Origin: Sandaracinaceae bacterium
Lineage (GTDB): Bacteria; Myxococcota_A; Polyangia; Polyangiales; JADJQN01
Length of the DNA stretch: 64,000 nucleotides
Direction of reading: 5' to 3'
Assembly (NCBI GenBank): GCA_016712745.1
Contig: JADJQN010000001.1
Location: 1,488,001 to 1,552,000, forward strand
The position numbers and the translations under genes are program-made. How positions within the stretch are numbered: position 1 is the first letter of the stretch; every line of letters begins with the position of its first letter. Positions 26,959 to 36,995 of this stretch are shown here, one piece after another. The notes beneath the pieces were generated by a model. The model worked only from the letters and a program-made list of their open reading frames with translations. It did no database searches and was not told the DNA's origin.

Positions 26959-28080
26959 GTGACCCTTCTTCGAGTCGTAAATAGCCAGGAGCCTCAAGAG
27001 TCGCGCGAAGGTGCGGATGATTGGCGTTGGCAGGTACGGCACGCCGTCACGGATCTCGCGGCGCTGCAGGCTGCGGTTTCGCTCACAGAAAATGAGCGCA
27101 ACGGCGTCGAGCGCGCGCTGGGCGAAGGCTTCCCGATGTCGATCACACCCTACTATTTAGGGCTAGTCGATAAGAGCGATCCGAACTGCCCCATTCGTCG
27201 CCAGTGCGTTCCAAGCGACGCGGAGGCGATCGACGTCATCGGGGATATGCGCGATCCCTTGGGCGAGGAAGCTCACGAAGTCGCGCCGCACCTTGTGCAG
27301 CGCTATCCGGACCGCGTCCTTCTGCTGGCGACAGACCGCTGCAGTGTGTACTGCCGCTTCTGCACGCGCTCACGCATGGTGGGTGCAGGTGGTGGCGTTC
27401 GCTCGCTCGAGTCGCTCGGCGAAGCGTTTGCGTGGCTTCGCGCGCACCCAGAAGTATGCGATGTGATTGTCTCCGGCGGCGATCCGCTCGTGATGAGCAC
27501 CGAACGCATCGCGGCCATCTTGGACGAGCTCTCGCGCATCGAGAGCGTGTTGTACGTCCGCATCGCAACGCGAACGCCCGTCACTTTGCCTCAGCGCATC
27601 ACGAGCGATCTTTGTGTCGCGCTGCGCCGCCATCCCTCAACATGGATTATGACGCACTTCAATCATCCGAAAGAGCTGACTGAAGCGTCACGCGCCGCGT
27701 GCGCCCGTCTCGTCGATGCAGGCTTGCCGGTAATGAATCAAACCGTACTTCTGCGCGGCGTGAACGACAACGCAAACACACTCGAACAACTCTTCCGAGG
27801 CTTGGTCCGTTCGCGCGTGCGTCCCTACTACTTGCTGCAGGCAGATCCTGTACGCGGCACAGGGCATTTGCGCACCTCGATTGAGACGGGACTGTCGCTG
27901 ATGGAAAGCCTGCAGGGCCGTGTGAGCGGAATTGCCCTACCGAAATACATCGTCGATACACCGGGCGGACGCGGCAAAGTGCCGGTGCTTCGCGACGCGA
28001 TCGTTGGTCGCGACGGGGCAATCACGACCTTGCGCACCTTTCGCGGCGAGCTCGTCGACTATATCGATCCCCCGCACTAG
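26959..28080 (+). CDS. Lysine 2,3-aminomutase-like radical SAM enzyme (KamA family)
   Basis: 373 residues from GTG 26959; an upstream TTG at 26863 would add 32 unconserved residues. The radical SAM cluster site is TDRCSVYCRFCTRSRMVG (CxxxCxxC). SGGDPLVM, PVTLPQRIT, MNQTVLLRGVNDN and the PLP-binding Lys segment LPKYIVDTPGGRGK follow in KamA order. QADPVRGTGHLRT matches the substrate-binding Asp region of lysine 2,3-aminomutases better than that of EpmB, which acts on EF-P. It would convert L-lysine to beta-lysine. EpmB remains possible since no efp or lysine-degradation gene is nearby. Its TAG stop lies against a repeat copy at 28082. Confidence 0.82.
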   Translation: MTLLRVVNSQEPQESREGADDWRWQVRHAVTDLAALQAAVSLTENERNGVERALGEGFPMSITPYYLGLVDKSDPNCPIRRQCVPSDAEAIDVIGDMRDPLGEEAHEVAPHLVQRYPDRVLLLATDRCSVYCRFCTRSRMVGAGGGVRSLESLGEAFAWLRAHPEVCDVIVSGGDPLVMSTERIAAILDELSRIESVLYVRIATRTPVTLPQRITSDLCVALRRHPSTWIMTHFNHPKELTEASRAACARLVDAGLPVMNQTVLLRGVNDNANTLEQLFRGLVRSRVRPYYLLQADPVRGTGHLRTSIETGLSLMESLQGRVSGIALPKYIVDTPGGRGKVPVLRDAIVGRDGAITTLRTFRGELVDYIDPPH

Positions 28081-28081
28081 A

Positions 28082-28096
28082 ACGCATCTCATAAAT
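28082..28096. repeat. Partial copy of the 11.7-kb inverted-repeat terminus
   Basis: ACGCATCTCATAAAT is identical to the first 15 bases of the 19-bp terminus at 11711. As there, it starts directly after a CACTAG that contains the stop codon of the upstream gene. The matching second arm is not seen downstream. Confidence 0.5.
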
Positions 28097-28225
28097 GCGC
28101 TCTAACGAGATTGCGAGAATCGGTAGTTTCGTGTACGAATGCGCACGTTTGAGGCGTTTTTTCTAAGGCGATTTTGCCTTCCGAACTGCCCCTCGAGAAC
28201 CTATATACGCAATGAAGGTGTCGTG

Positions 28226-28957
28226 ATGCACGCGCTGGCACTCCATCAGACCACCGTCGGCAAGAAAGTGATCATCGCCATCACCGGCGTGATCATGTTC
28301 GGCTTCTTGATCGGGCACACGCTCGGCAATCTGCAAATCTTCATGGGTCCGGAGAAGATTAACGCTTACTCCGAGTTCCTTCACCACACCGCATCGCTTC
28401 TTTGGGGCACGCGCGTGGTCTTGCTGGGCGCTATTTCCTTGCACATCTATTTTTCGATGTCGCTCGCGAGGCAAAACTCGGCAGCTCGACCCATCGCGTA
28501 CAAAGCTCGCAAGGACCAAGCGACGAACTACGCGGCGCGCACGATGGTGTGGAGCGGTCCAATCATCGCAGCCTTCATCGTCTATCACTTGGCGCATCTC
28601 ACCGCGCACGTGACGCCGAACTACACGATGAGCGAAACGAACGTGTACGACAACCTCGTCTACGGCTTTCAAATTCCGTGGCTCGCGTCGTTCTATATTT
28701 TCTGCCAGCTCTTGCTCGGCACGCATCTCTTTCACGGCGTGTGGAGCTTCATGCAATCGCTGGGCATCAATCATCCGCGCTACAACAATCTGCGCCGCAT
28801 CATCGCAGCGGCGGTTACGGGCATCATCGTGGTCGGCAATATTTCGATTCCCCTCGCCATCATGGCCGGCGTCGTCAAACCTTCGGCTGAGCTTGTCCGC
28901 GCCGACGACCCCACAGCAGGACCTCACGACCAACTCGGTCGCGAGACGATGGAGTGA
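28226..28957 (+). CDS. sdhC: Succinate dehydrogenase cytochrome b558 subunit
   Basis: 243 residues from the ATG at 28226 (AAGG upstream); a longer frame from 28139 is unlikely. The five-segment di-heme cytochrome b558 type is seen: GKKVIIAITGVIMFGFLIGHTLGN, TRVVLLGAISLHIY, PIIAAFIVYHLAHLT, LLLGTHLFHGVWSFMQSLG, with His residues in several segments that would hold two b hemes. This type anchors the complex and passes electrons to menaquinone or ubiquinone without a separate SdhD. The stop overlaps the region of the sdhA start, so sdhCAB is one operon. Confidence 0.92.
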   Translation: MHALALHQTTVGKKVIIAITGVIMFGFLIGHTLGNLQIFMGPEKINAYSEFLHHTASLLWGTRVVLLGAISLHIYFSMSLARQNSAARPIAYKARKDQATNYAARTMVWSGPIIAAFIVYHLAHLTAHVTPNYTMSETNVYDNLVYGFQIPWLASFYIFCQLLLGTHLFHGVWSFMQSLGINHPRYNNLRRIIAAAVTGIIVVGNISIPLAIMAGVVKPSAELVRADDPTAGPHDQLGRETME

Positions 28958-28959
28958 TC

Positions 28960-30933
28960 ATGCAAGGACCTTCGACTCCCTCATCTACTTCCGCCGCAGC
29001 AGCAGCGAGCAGCCCTTTGCTCAAGTCGAACGCCCCCACGGGCCCGATTGAGCAGCGCTGGGACAAACATCGCTTCGACATGAAGCTTGTTAACCCCGCC
29101 AACAAGCGCAAGTACAAAGTCATCATGGTCGGCTCAGGGCTCGCTGGCGGCGCGGGAGCAGCCACGCTGGGTGAGCTTGGCTACAACGTCGAATGCTTCT
29201 GCTACCAAGACAGCCCGCGCCGCGCTCACTCGATCGCAGCACAGGGCGGCATCAACGCCGCGAAAAATTATCAGAACGACGGCGACAGCATCTATCGCCT
29301 CTTCTACGACACAGTCAAAGGCGGCGACTTCCGCGCGCGTGAGTCGAACGTTTATCGTCTCGCGCAAATCTCGGTGAACATCATCGATCAGTGCGTGGCG
29401 CAAGGAGTTCCCTTTGCCCGCGAGTACGGAGGCCTTCTCGACAATCGCAGCTTCGGCGGCGCGCAGGTCTCGCGCACCTTCTATGCGCGTGGTCAAACGG
29501 GTCAGCAGCTTTTACTGGGCGCGTATCAAGCGCTCGAGCGCCAAGTCGAGGCGGGCACTGTCAAAATGCACACGCGCTCCGAGATGCTCGACCTCATCGT
29601 CATCGACGGACGCGCACGCGGCATCGTCACGCGCGATATGGTCACTGGTAAGATCGAGACCCATATCGGAGACGCGGTGGTTCTTGGCACCGGTGGCTAC
29701 GGCAACGTCTTTTATCTTTCGACGAACGCCAAGGGCTGCAACGTGATGGCTTCATGGCGCGCCCATCGTCGCGGCGCTCTCTTTGCCAATCCTTGTTACA
29801 CGCAGATTCACCCGACGTGCATTCCGGTGAGCGGCGACTACCAGTCAAAGCTCACGCTCATGAGCGAATCCTTGCGCAACGACGGTCGTGTATGGGTTCC
29901 GAAGAGCAAAGCCGACGTTGGCAAGACACCCTCGCAAATCGCCGAAGCGGATCGCGACTATTATCTCGAGCGTAAGTACCCGAGCTTCGGCAACCTGGTG
30001 CCGCGCGACATCGCATCGCGTAGTGCGAAGGAAGTTTGTGACGAGGGGCGCGGCGTTGGTCCGGGTGGGCTTGGCGTGTATTTGGATTTCGGCGATGCCA
30101 TCAAACGTCTAGGCAAAGACAAGATCGCCGAACGATACGGAAACCTCTTCGAGATGTATCAGCGCATTACGGATGACAATCCGTACGAGACGCCGATGCG
30201 TATCTATCCCGCCATCCACTACACAATGGGTGGCCTCTGGGTGGACTACAATCTTCAGAGCACGATTCCAGGTCTCTTCGTCATCGGCGAAGCGAACTTC
30301 TCCGATCATGGTGCGAACCGACTTGGGGCAAGCGCCCTCATGCAAGGTCTCGCCGATGGCTACTTCATCATCCCCTACACGCTCGGCAACTACCTTGCGC
30401 AGACCAAACTCGACAAGGTCGACGGCTCGCACGCTGAAGCGCAGAAGGCCGAAAGCGAAGTGCGCGAGCGCATTCAGAAGCTCTTGAACGCACCCAATCC
30501 AAGCAAGACTCCGGACGCATTCCATCGCGAGCTTGGTAAGCTGTGCTGGGATAAGTGCGGCATGGCGCGCACAAAGGAAGGCTTGGAAGAAGCTGTGCGC
30601 CGTATTCCGCAGTTGCGCGAAGAGTTCTGGAACAGCGTGAAAGTTGTGGGCACGGGCGACGAGCTCAATCAAAGCCTCGAGATGGCTGGCCGCGTTGCCG
30701 ACTTCCTCGAGTTTGGCGAGCTGATGTGTCGCGACGCTCTACACCGCGAAGAATCATGCGGCGGTCATTTCCGCCTCGAGTACCAAACGCCGGAAGGCGA
30801 AGCGGCACGCGACGACGAAAAGTTTCAATACGTGGGCGCATGGGAGTGGAAAGGTGTTGGCGTAACGCCCATCCTTCACAAGGAAGTGTTGGACTTCGAG
30901 TACGTGCATCCTTCGCAACGGAGTTACAAATGA
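28960..30933 (+). CDS. sdhA: Succinate dehydrogenase/fumarate reductase flavoprotein subunit
   Basis: 657 residues. The ATG at 28960 has GGAG at 28951-28954; GTG 28954 is an alternative two residues longer. It catalyses succinate to fumarate using covalent FAD. Seen are the Rossmann GSGLAGGAGAATLGELGY, the FAD-attachment His in RAHSIAAQGGINA, the substrate segment HYTMGGLWVD, and the C-terminal NRLGASALMQG with the catalytic-region Arg. It pairs with the b558 anchor, the class usual in Bacteroidota, Deltaproteobacteria and Myxococcota. An Ala/Ser-rich N-terminal lead of about 40 residues is extra. Confidence 0.95.
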   Translation: MQGPSTPSSTSAAAAASSPLLKSNAPTGPIEQRWDKHRFDMKLVNPANKRKYKVIMVGSGLAGGAGAATLGELGYNVECFCYQDSPRRAHSIAAQGGINAAKNYQNDGDSIYRLFYDTVKGGDFRARESNVYRLAQISVNIIDQCVAQGVPFAREYGGLLDNRSFGGAQVSRTFYARGQTGQQLLLGAYQALERQVEAGTVKMHTRSEMLDLIVIDGRARGIVTRDMVTGKIETHIGDAVVLGTGGYGNVFYLSTNAKGCNVMASWRAHRRGALFANPCYTQIHPTCIPVSGDYQSKLTLMSESLRNDGRVWVPKSKADVGKTPSQIAEADRDYYLERKYPSFGNLVPRDIASRSAKEVCDEGRGVGPGGLGVYLDFGDAIKRLGKDKIAERYGNLFEMYQRITDDNPYETPMRIYPAIHYTMGGLWVDYNLQSTIPGLFVIGEANFSDHGANRLGASALMQGLADGYFIIPYTLGNYLAQTKLDKVDGSHAEAQKAESEVRERIQKLLNAPNPSKTPDAFHRELGKLCWDKCGMARTKEGLEEAVRRIPQLREEFWNSVKVVGTGDELNQSLEMAGRVADFLEFGELMCRDALHREESCGGHFRLEYQTPEGEAARDDEKFQYVGAWEWKGVGVTPILHKEVLDFEYVHPSQRSYK

Positions 30934-31730
30934 GCGGCAATAGCGGCAAGACCATGCACATCAAACTCCAGGTCTGGCGTCAGAAGAACGCTCAAGAAAA
31001 AGGCGCTTTCGTCACGTACGATGTGAGCGATGTCAGCCCCGACATGTCCTTCTTGGAAATGCTGGACGTCCTCAACGAGCGCCTCATCCACAAAGGCGAA
31101 GCGCCCATCGCCTTTGATCACGATTGCCGCGAAGGCATCTGCGGCATGTGCGGTTTGATGATTAACGGAGTCGCGCACGGCCCCATGGCTGCGACGACGA
31201 CGTGCCAGCTCCACATGCGCAGCTTTAAGGACGGTGATGAGCTCATCATTGAACCGTGGCGCGCGCGCGCGTTTCCGGTTCTGCGCGATCTCGTCGTGGA
31301 TCGCGCGGCGTTCGACCGTATCATTCAAGCAGGCGGCTACGTGTCCGTCCGCACCGGGACCGCCCGCGATGCCAACGAAACGCGCATTGCCAAGCAGGAT
31401 GCCGACGCCGCATTCGACGCCGCAGCGTGCATCGGTTGCGGCGCATGCGTGGCAGCTTGTCCAAACGGATCGGCGTCGTTGTTTACGGCAGCCAAGATCT
31501 CTCACCTCGGCCACCTGCCGCAGGGTCAGCCCGAACGTATGCGCCGCGCTCGCAACATGATAGCCCAGCACGACAAAGAAGGCTTCGGCGCCTGCAGCAA
31601 CCACCGCGAATGCGAAGCCGTCTGCCCGAAACAGATCAGCATCGCCAACATCGCCATGATGAACCGCGACGTAATCCGCGCGACCACCATCGCCGAAGAC
31701 GACAAACAAACCAGCGGCGGCGGAATGTAG
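30930..31730 (+). CDS. sdhB: Succinate dehydrogenase/fumarate reductase iron-sulfur subunit
   Basis: 266 residues; the ATG at 30930 overlaps the sdhA stop (ATGA). Three cluster sites are visible: [2Fe-2S] with CREGICGMCGL and a later Cys in TTTCQLHM, [4Fe-4S] with CIGCGACVAACPNG, and the third cluster with CSNHRECEAVCPKQIS. It carries electrons from FAD to the heme anchor. The C-terminal tail is short and polar. Completes the sdhCAB operon. Confidence 0.95.
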   Translation: MSGNSGKTMHIKLQVWRQKNAQEKGAFVTYDVSDVSPDMSFLEMLDVLNERLIHKGEAPIAFDHDCREGICGMCGLMINGVAHGPMAATTTCQLHMRSFKDGDELIIEPWRARAFPVLRDLVVDRAAFDRIIQAGGYVSVRTGTARDANETRIAKQDADAAFDAAACIGCGACVAACPNGSASLFTAAKISHLGHLPQGQPERMRRARNMIAQHDKEGFGACSNHRECEAVCPKQISIANIAMMNRDVIRATTIAEDDKQTSGGGM

Positions 31731-31812
31731 TCCGCGCCGGCGCGCCGATCGTCACTTGGCGGTTGGCCGCCTTTTGCCTTTAAGCCTACGCCGGTGCGAA
31801 GCTCTGCGTTGC

Positions 31813-32721
31813 ATGACGTCGCGATTGCGTAGGCCGAGGGTGGTTCGTGAGGGTAGTGTGATCGGGGTGATCGCGCCTTCGAGTCCGTTTGATCGGGCGG
31901 CGTTTGAGCGCGGCGTGGAGCGGCTCTCGAAGCGCTATGAGGTTCGATACGACGAATCGATCTTCGCGCGACAGGGATACTTTGCGGGCGACGATACGAG
32001 GCGGCTGGATGAGATTCGCCGCGTGATTGCTGACGAATCGGTCGAGATGATCGTGGCAGCGCGCGGTGGTTACGGCGCAACGCGGTTGCTGCCCGCCATC
32101 GACATTGCAGCGGTGAGCAATGCCGAAAAGCTACTCGTCGGGTTCAGCGACATAACAGCTCTGCACGCATTGTGGCAGCGCGCCGGTGTGCAATCGATTC
32201 ACGGGCCCATGATTTGTGCGCTGGGCGATCAAGGCGAAGAGGGCAGCGCGCGGTTTGAACGATGGGTAGATACTGTTGAAGGGCGTGCGCTTCCCCCGTT
32301 TGCCAATCTTTCGTGCATCGTTGCCGGCGAAGCGCGCGGCCCGGTCTTCGGCGGCAACCTCTCCGTGCTGTGCGCCATGGTCGGATCACCCTACGCGCCC
32401 AAACTCGACGACGCGATCGTCTTCATCGAAGATATTGGGGAGCGACCCTATCGCGTGGACCGCATGCTCACTGGCCTTCTTCAATCCGGCTTCTTCGCGC
32501 GCGTTGCGGGTGTCGCGGTCGGACACTTCACCGAGAGTAAAGTCGGCGCTGACGCAGTCACGGTTGAAGAAGTGATACGCGAACGGCTCTCCAGCCTATC
32601 TGTCCCTGTTGTTAGCGGCCTTCCCTGCGGCCACGTCGACGACAATGCGCCACTTCCCTTCGGCGCCGCGGCGAGGCTCGACGCGACACGTGGCACGCTC
32701 ACCTTCGAAGCATACGAGTGA
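31813..32721 (+). CDS. LD-carboxypeptidase, peptidase family S66
   Basis: 302 residues from the ATG at 31813 (an upstream start at 31756 adds 19 unconserved residues). Family S66 enzymes remove the terminal D-Ala from muramoyl tetrapeptides in peptidoglycan recycling. Core features: GSVIGVIAPSSPFD at the N-terminus, ARGGYGATRLL, the nucleophile Ser in LVGFSDITALH, the Glu/Gly region GPVFGGNLSVL, and a late His in AVGHFTESK and in GLPCGHVDDNAPLPFG. It lies 82 bases after sdhB and converges on the efflux operon. It could also be an MccF-like immunity enzyme. Confidence 0.87.
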   Translation: MTSRLRRPRVVREGSVIGVIAPSSPFDRAAFERGVERLSKRYEVRYDESIFARQGYFAGDDTRRLDEIRRVIADESVEMIVAARGGYGATRLLPAIDIAAVSNAEKLLVGFSDITALHALWQRAGVQSIHGPMICALGDQGEEGSARFERWVDTVEGRALPPFANLSCIVAGEARGPVFGGNLSVLCAMVGSPYAPKLDDAIVFIEDIGERPYRVDRMLTGLLQSGFFARVAGVAVGHFTESKVGADAVTVEEVIRERLSSLSVPVVSGLPCGHVDDNAPLPFGAAARLDATRGTLTFEAYE

Positions 32722-32724
32722 CGC

Positions 32725-35700
32725 CTATTCAACGACGTCGGGAATCGCGTCAGCCTGTTCTTTTTGCAGGAAGATGCGCAGCAAACCCGGCAACAAGAAG
32801 AGGCCAAGCAATGTGCTTGAGAGCACGCCCCCAATGACGACAGTCGCGAGCGGCTGCTGAACTTCGCTGCCAGCGGACGTCGCAAATGCCATCGGCAGGA
32901 AGCCGAACGCAGCGACCATCGACGTCAAAAGGAGCGCACGCAAGACACGCGAGGCGCCTCGGATGAGGGCTCCGTCCAACTCGGTGCTCTGCTCGAGTTG
33001 CTTGCGCGTCTCACTCGCCATGACCACCCCGTTGAGCACGGCGATCCCGCACAGCGCAATGAAACCGACCGCCGCCGGAATGCTGAAGGGCATGCCGCGT
33101 ACTGCAAGCGCGAGGACGCCGCCGATCAGAGCGAATGGCACGCCCGAGAATACAGCCAACGCCGACCGAACTTCGCCAAACATGAAAAAGAGCATGCCGA
33201 AGATGATCACGAGAGCCATCGGGACGACGACCATCAATCGGCCTGCTGCGCGTTCGAGGTTCTGGAACGTGCCGCCCCAACGCAGTGTGTAACCGTCGGG
33301 GAGAGCCACCTGCGACTCCACTTGCGCGCGAGCATCGTTGACGTAGCTCACGAGATCGCGTCCGCGAATATTGATTTCGACACGAAGGCGACGGTGCAAA
33401 TCCTGACGACTGATCTGAACCGGACTCTCTTCTTCCGTGATGGTAGCGAAGTGTCCAAGAGGAATCATTTCGCCGGTGTGAATGCCCACCGGAAGTTGAG
33501 CGAAGGATTCCAGTGCGCTCGACGAAGGGGGCAGCATCACGCGCAGATCAAAACGCTTCTGTCCTTCGAACACGACGCCGACACGACTGCCCATTCGGGC
33601 GGCTTCCACGGTGGCAAGCACCGCATCGGTACCAACGCCATAGCGCGACATGCGACCTCGGTCGGGACGAACCTGCAAAGTTGGAAGTCCAAGCGCGCGC
33701 TCGACACGTACGTCGCCAGTACCCGCAACTCGGCGCACCACACGCGCGATGTTGCGCGCGATGTCGGACATGCGAGCGAGGTCTTCACCGAAGAGTAAGA
33801 TGGCGACGTCGGCGCGCGAGCCTGCGATCAGCTCGTTGGTGCGGTCCTCAATGGGTTGCGATACGGAGACGAACGTTGACGGCACGCGCCTCTCGATGCG
33901 CTCCTTCATGATCTCTGCGAGATCGTCGCTGGTATGCGCGGTGCGCCACTGCGCGCGCGGCCGCAAAGTAACGAGGACATCCGTGTTGTCTAAGCCAACA
34001 GGGTCGGTCGCAACTTCGGCGCGCCCTGTCATTGCCAACGCGGTGTCGACCTCGGGAAACTCTTTCAAAACCTTCTCGACCTCGAGATCAAGACGCCGTG
34101 CTTCCGCCAGCCCGATGCTCGGTATGCGCCGGATCGCGATGATGAAGTCGCCCTCGTCGATGCGCGGCACAAAGTCCGCACCGAGCCCCATCGCAACGGG
34201 CACCACCAGAACGAACGCCGCAATCGCAGCCAGAAGCAATGGGACGCGACGCTTGATTGCGAGCGTGACCCAGCGTTCGTATCCGCTTTCGATGCGGTGC
34301 CAGATCTTTCCGTGACCTCCGGGTTTTGGTCTAAGGAAAGTCGCCGCAAGAGCGGGGAACATCACAAGCGCGAAGATAAGTGAGCCCGCGAGTGCCAACG
34401 CCATCGTGATGGCCATCGGCTTGAACATCTTTCCTTCCGTGCCTTCGAGCGCGAGAAGCGGCAGATAAACCAAAAGAATGATCCCGACAGAGAAGACCAC
34501 TGGCCGCGCCACGCCCTGAATGGCTTGGCGCACCGACGTGGCCGGATGTGGGCCGGACGTCCCCATCGCGAACTTCGCCATAATGGCCTCCGCCATCACG
34601 ATTGGGCCATCGACTAAGAGACCAAAATCGATGGCACCGAGCGACATGAGGTTGCCGGTCACACCGAGCTTCAGCATGCCGAACACGGCGATAAGCATTG
34701 AAATCGGAATGCCGAGCGCCACGATGAGACTTGCACGCCAAGAGCCCAGAAAAATTAGAATGACGAAGACGACCAGCAGCGCGCCCTTAACCAGATTGAA
34801 CGCGACGGTGTCGAGAGTGCGATTGATGAACTCGGCGCGGTCGTAAACGACGTCGAGGTGGACGTCCGACGGCAGAGTTGCGCGTAACTCTTCAATCTTG
34901 GCGTGTACGCGATGCACCACCTCACGCGAATTCTGACCAAGCAGCATCATGATGATGCCCGTGACAGCTTCGCCCTCCCCGTCGCGCGTTACCACACCCT
35001 GCGGAAGGGTCGCGCCGATCTGCACGGTGCCGAGACGCCGAATTTGGATCGGCGTGCCATCGGAGTCAGTAGCCACAACGACATCGGCAATATCATCGGT
35101 CGTGCGAAGCTGGCCTTCGCCGCGGATCACCAATTGTTCCGGCCCCCGTTCCACGTATCCGCCGCCCACGTTCGAGTTGCTGCTGGCAAGCGCATCGAGG
35201 ACCTGCGGCAGGGTGATACGAAATGAGGAGAGAGCCCGCGGGTCGATGATGACTTGGTACTCTTTGGCGGCGCCCCCGAAGGAGTTCACCTCGATAACGC
35301 CGGGCACTTGCCGCAACGCTGGCCCAAGCTCCCACGTGAGCAGCGTGCGCAACTCCATCGCAGAGCGCCGATCGCTGCGCAAAACGAACTGGTAGATTTC
35401 GCCCAGGCCGGTAGACACGGGAGCAAGTTGTGGCCGCCCGAAGTCTGGCGGAATGTCGCTTTCAATTTCACGCAGACGCTCGGCCACCAGCTGGCGCGCA
35501 AACCAAACGTCGACGTCATCGTCGAACACCACGGTCACGGCGCTCAGGCCTTGACGCGTAACCGAGCGCAGCTCTCGCAAACGGGGTAAGCCGTTGAGCC
35601 CCGTCTCAACTGGGAACGTAACGAAGCGCTCAACTTCCTCTGCGGACAGCCCTGGGGACTCGGTCAGTACCTGGACCTGTACGTTGGTGACATCCGGCAC

Positions 35701-35814
35701 CGCGTCGATCGGCAGGCGCTTCAGTGCCAACACGCCCACTGCGCTCACCACGACGCTCCCGATAATCACCAGGAATCGCCAACGCACCGCAAACTGAATG
35801 ATGGAGTCGAGCAT
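32725..35814 (-). CDS. HME-RND heavy-metal efflux pump, CzcA/CusA type
   Basis: 1029-residue inner-membrane proton-driven exporter. The opening RLPIDAVPDVTNVQVQV is diagnostic of the heavy-metal RND class. Transmembrane helix 4 carries DFGLLVDGPIVMAE with the Asp/Asp/Glu residues of the proton relay in CzcA. The two periplasmic loops and 12 membrane segments are present. The relay and N-terminal features resemble CzcA more than CusA, so divalent zinc, cobalt or cadmium is likelier than copper, but the metal cannot be fixed. It follows the adaptor gene by 11 bases. No metal regulator is seen beside it. Confidence 0.9.
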   Translation of the reverse strand: MLDSIIQFAVRWRFLVIIGSVVVSAVGVLALKRLPIDAVPDVTNVQVQVLTESPGLSAEEVERFVTFPVETGLNGLPRLRELRSVTRQGLSAVTVVFDDDVDVWFARQLVAERLREIESDIPPDFGRPQLAPVSTGLGEIYQFVLRSDRRSAMELRTLLTWELGPALRQVPGVIEVNSFGGAAKEYQVIIDPRALSSFRITLPQVLDALASSNSNVGGGYVERGPEQLVIRGEGQLRTTDDIADVVVATDSDGTPIQIRRLGTVQIGATLPQGVVTRDGEGEAVTGIIMMLLGQNSREVVHRVHAKIEELRATLPSDVHLDVVYDRAEFINRTLDTVAFNLVKGALLVVFVILIFLGSWRASLIVALGIPISMLIAVFGMLKLGVTGNLMSLGAIDFGLLVDGPIVMAEAIMAKFAMGTSGPHPATSVRQAIQGVARPVVFSVGIILLVYLPLLALEGTEGKMFKPMAITMALALAGSLIFALVMFPALAATFLRPKPGGHGKIWHRIESGYERWVTLAIKRRVPLLLAAIAAFVLVVPVAMGLGADFVPRIDEGDFIIAIRRIPSIGLAEARRLDLEVEKVLKEFPEVDTALAMTGRAEVATDPVGLDNTDVLVTLRPRAQWRTAHTSDDLAEIMKERIERRVPSTFVSVSQPIEDRTNELIAGSRADVAILLFGEDLARMSDIARNIARVVRRVAGTGDVRVERALGLPTLQVRPDRGRMSRYGVGTDAVLATVEAARMGSRVGVVFEGQKRFDLRVMLPPSSSALESFAQLPVGIHTGEMIPLGHFATITEEESPVQISRQDLHRRLRVEINIRGRDLVSYVNDARAQVESQVALPDGYTLRWGGTFQNLERAAGRLMVVVPMALVIIFGMLFFMFGEVRSALAVFSGVPFALIGGVLALAVRGMPFSIPAAVGFIALCGIAVLNGVVMASETRKQLEQSTELDGALIRGASRVLRALLLTSMVAAFGFLPMAFATSAGSEVQQPLATVVIGGVLSSTLLGLFLLPGLLRIFLQKEQADAIPDVVE

Positions 35815-35825
35815 CTGTGTTCGCT

Positions 35826-36995
35826 TCAGCGCAAAAGCTCGCTCTTGAGAGCGAAGACGCCATCCGTCACTACCGCGTCGTTCTCCGCCAGACCGCGCAC
35901 AATTTCCACGTCGTCACCGGCACGCATGCCTACTTCAACGGCGCGTAGTTCGTAGTGATTGCGCCCAACTTCGACGAAGAGCGATTGGGCACCATCGAAT
36001 TGGGTGAGTGCACGCGCCACGACGCACACCGCTTGCCGTGATTCGCCGTGAGTCATCACGCGCGCGCGCACGAATTGACCGGGTCGCAGTAAACGACCTT
36101 CGTTATCGACCTCGATGCGGACGCGCGCCGTACGGGTGCGCACATCGACGGTGGACTCCACATGACCCACGCGCCCACTAAAGACGCGATCGGCATGCGA
36201 TTCGGACCGAATCTCTGCGACGTCTCCGACGCGAACCCGCGAAAGATCGCGTTCGTATACATCGAGCATGACCCACACCGTGTCGAGGTCGGCGACACGA
36301 ACCACAACGTGCGTTGGATCTACGACTTGCCCCATATAGCCGTTGCGCATGACGACTTCGCCTTCGAGCGGCGATCGCAGTGTGATCTGCCGTATGCCAC
36401 GGCCGCTTGCGAGTGCTTCGATTTCTCCGTGGCTCAAGCCCACCGCGAGGAGGCGTTGCTCGGCGCCCCGAGCTTCGGCTTGAAGGGCAATCGCATGCGC
36501 ACGTGATTGCTCCACCGAGCTTGCGTTGGTTAGATGCTCGGCGCCAAGCGCCTGCTCGCGCGCAGCGTTCGACGTGGCCGCTGTGAAGCGGGCACGAGCG
36601 CCCAGCATGTCAGCAATGGCGTCCCCAATCTCTGGACCTTCGATTTGCGCAATCGCCTGACCCACGTGCACTTCTTCGCCAAGCTGCACCATGACTGAGG
36701 TCAACCGACCTGAAACGCGGCTACCAACGTCGGCAACACTCTGCGCATCGAAATCCACCGAACCGAGCAGATCGATCGACGGCAGGAGATTGATGCGACG
36801 CGCCGCGGCGACAACGATATGTGCGCGACGCGCCTCCTCCGGGTCGAGATTGACGCGAAGAGCAGATGGCGCCACCTGGGCAGGACGAGCGGTGGTTGCC
36901 GGGGCGTTCTCACCTCGTGGCGCAACGAAATAGCCCGCAACAAAACCGAGCGACGCCGCGCCCACGACAAGCGCCCAGAGCCTCATGCCCTTCAT
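35826..36995 (-). CDS. RND efflux periplasmic adaptor, CzcB/CusB type
   Basis: 389 residues with an N-terminal membrane anchor or signal (residues 4-24). It links the inner-membrane pump to the outer-membrane channel. Barrel-sandwich halves (VSGRLTSVMVQLGEEVHVGQ and ITLRSPLEGEVVMRNGYMGQV) flank an alpha-hairpin of Ala/Glu/Arg-rich helices; the beta-barrel (VWVMLDVYERDLSRVRVGD) and the membrane-proximal domain follow. No His/Met-rich metal-binding N-terminus is seen. The start overlaps the stop of the tolC-like gene, so expression is coupled. Confidence 0.88.
   Translation of the reverse strand: MKGMRLWALVVGAASLGFVAGYFVAPRGENAPATTARPAQVAPSALRVNLDPEEARRAHIVVAAARRINLLPSIDLLGSVDFDAQSVADVGSRVSGRLTSVMVQLGEEVHVGQAIAQIEGPEIGDAIADMLGARARFTAATSNAAREQALGAEHLTNASSVEQSRAHAIALQAEARGAEQRLLAVGLSHGEIEALASGRGIRQITLRSPLEGEVVMRNGYMGQVVDPTHVVVRVADLDTVWVMLDVYERDLSRVRVGDVAEIRSESHADRVFSGRVGHVESTVDVRTRTARVRIEVDNEGRLLRPGQFVRARVMTHGESRQAVCVVARALTQFDGAQSLFVEVGRNHYELRAVEVGMRAGDDVEIVRGLAENDAVVTDGVFALKSELLR

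Noticed and set aside
28098..28225. tRNA or riboswitch ahead of sdhC
   Set aside because: Only a 5-bp AAGGC/GCCTT hairpin is visible, with no cloverleaf or known aptamer pattern.
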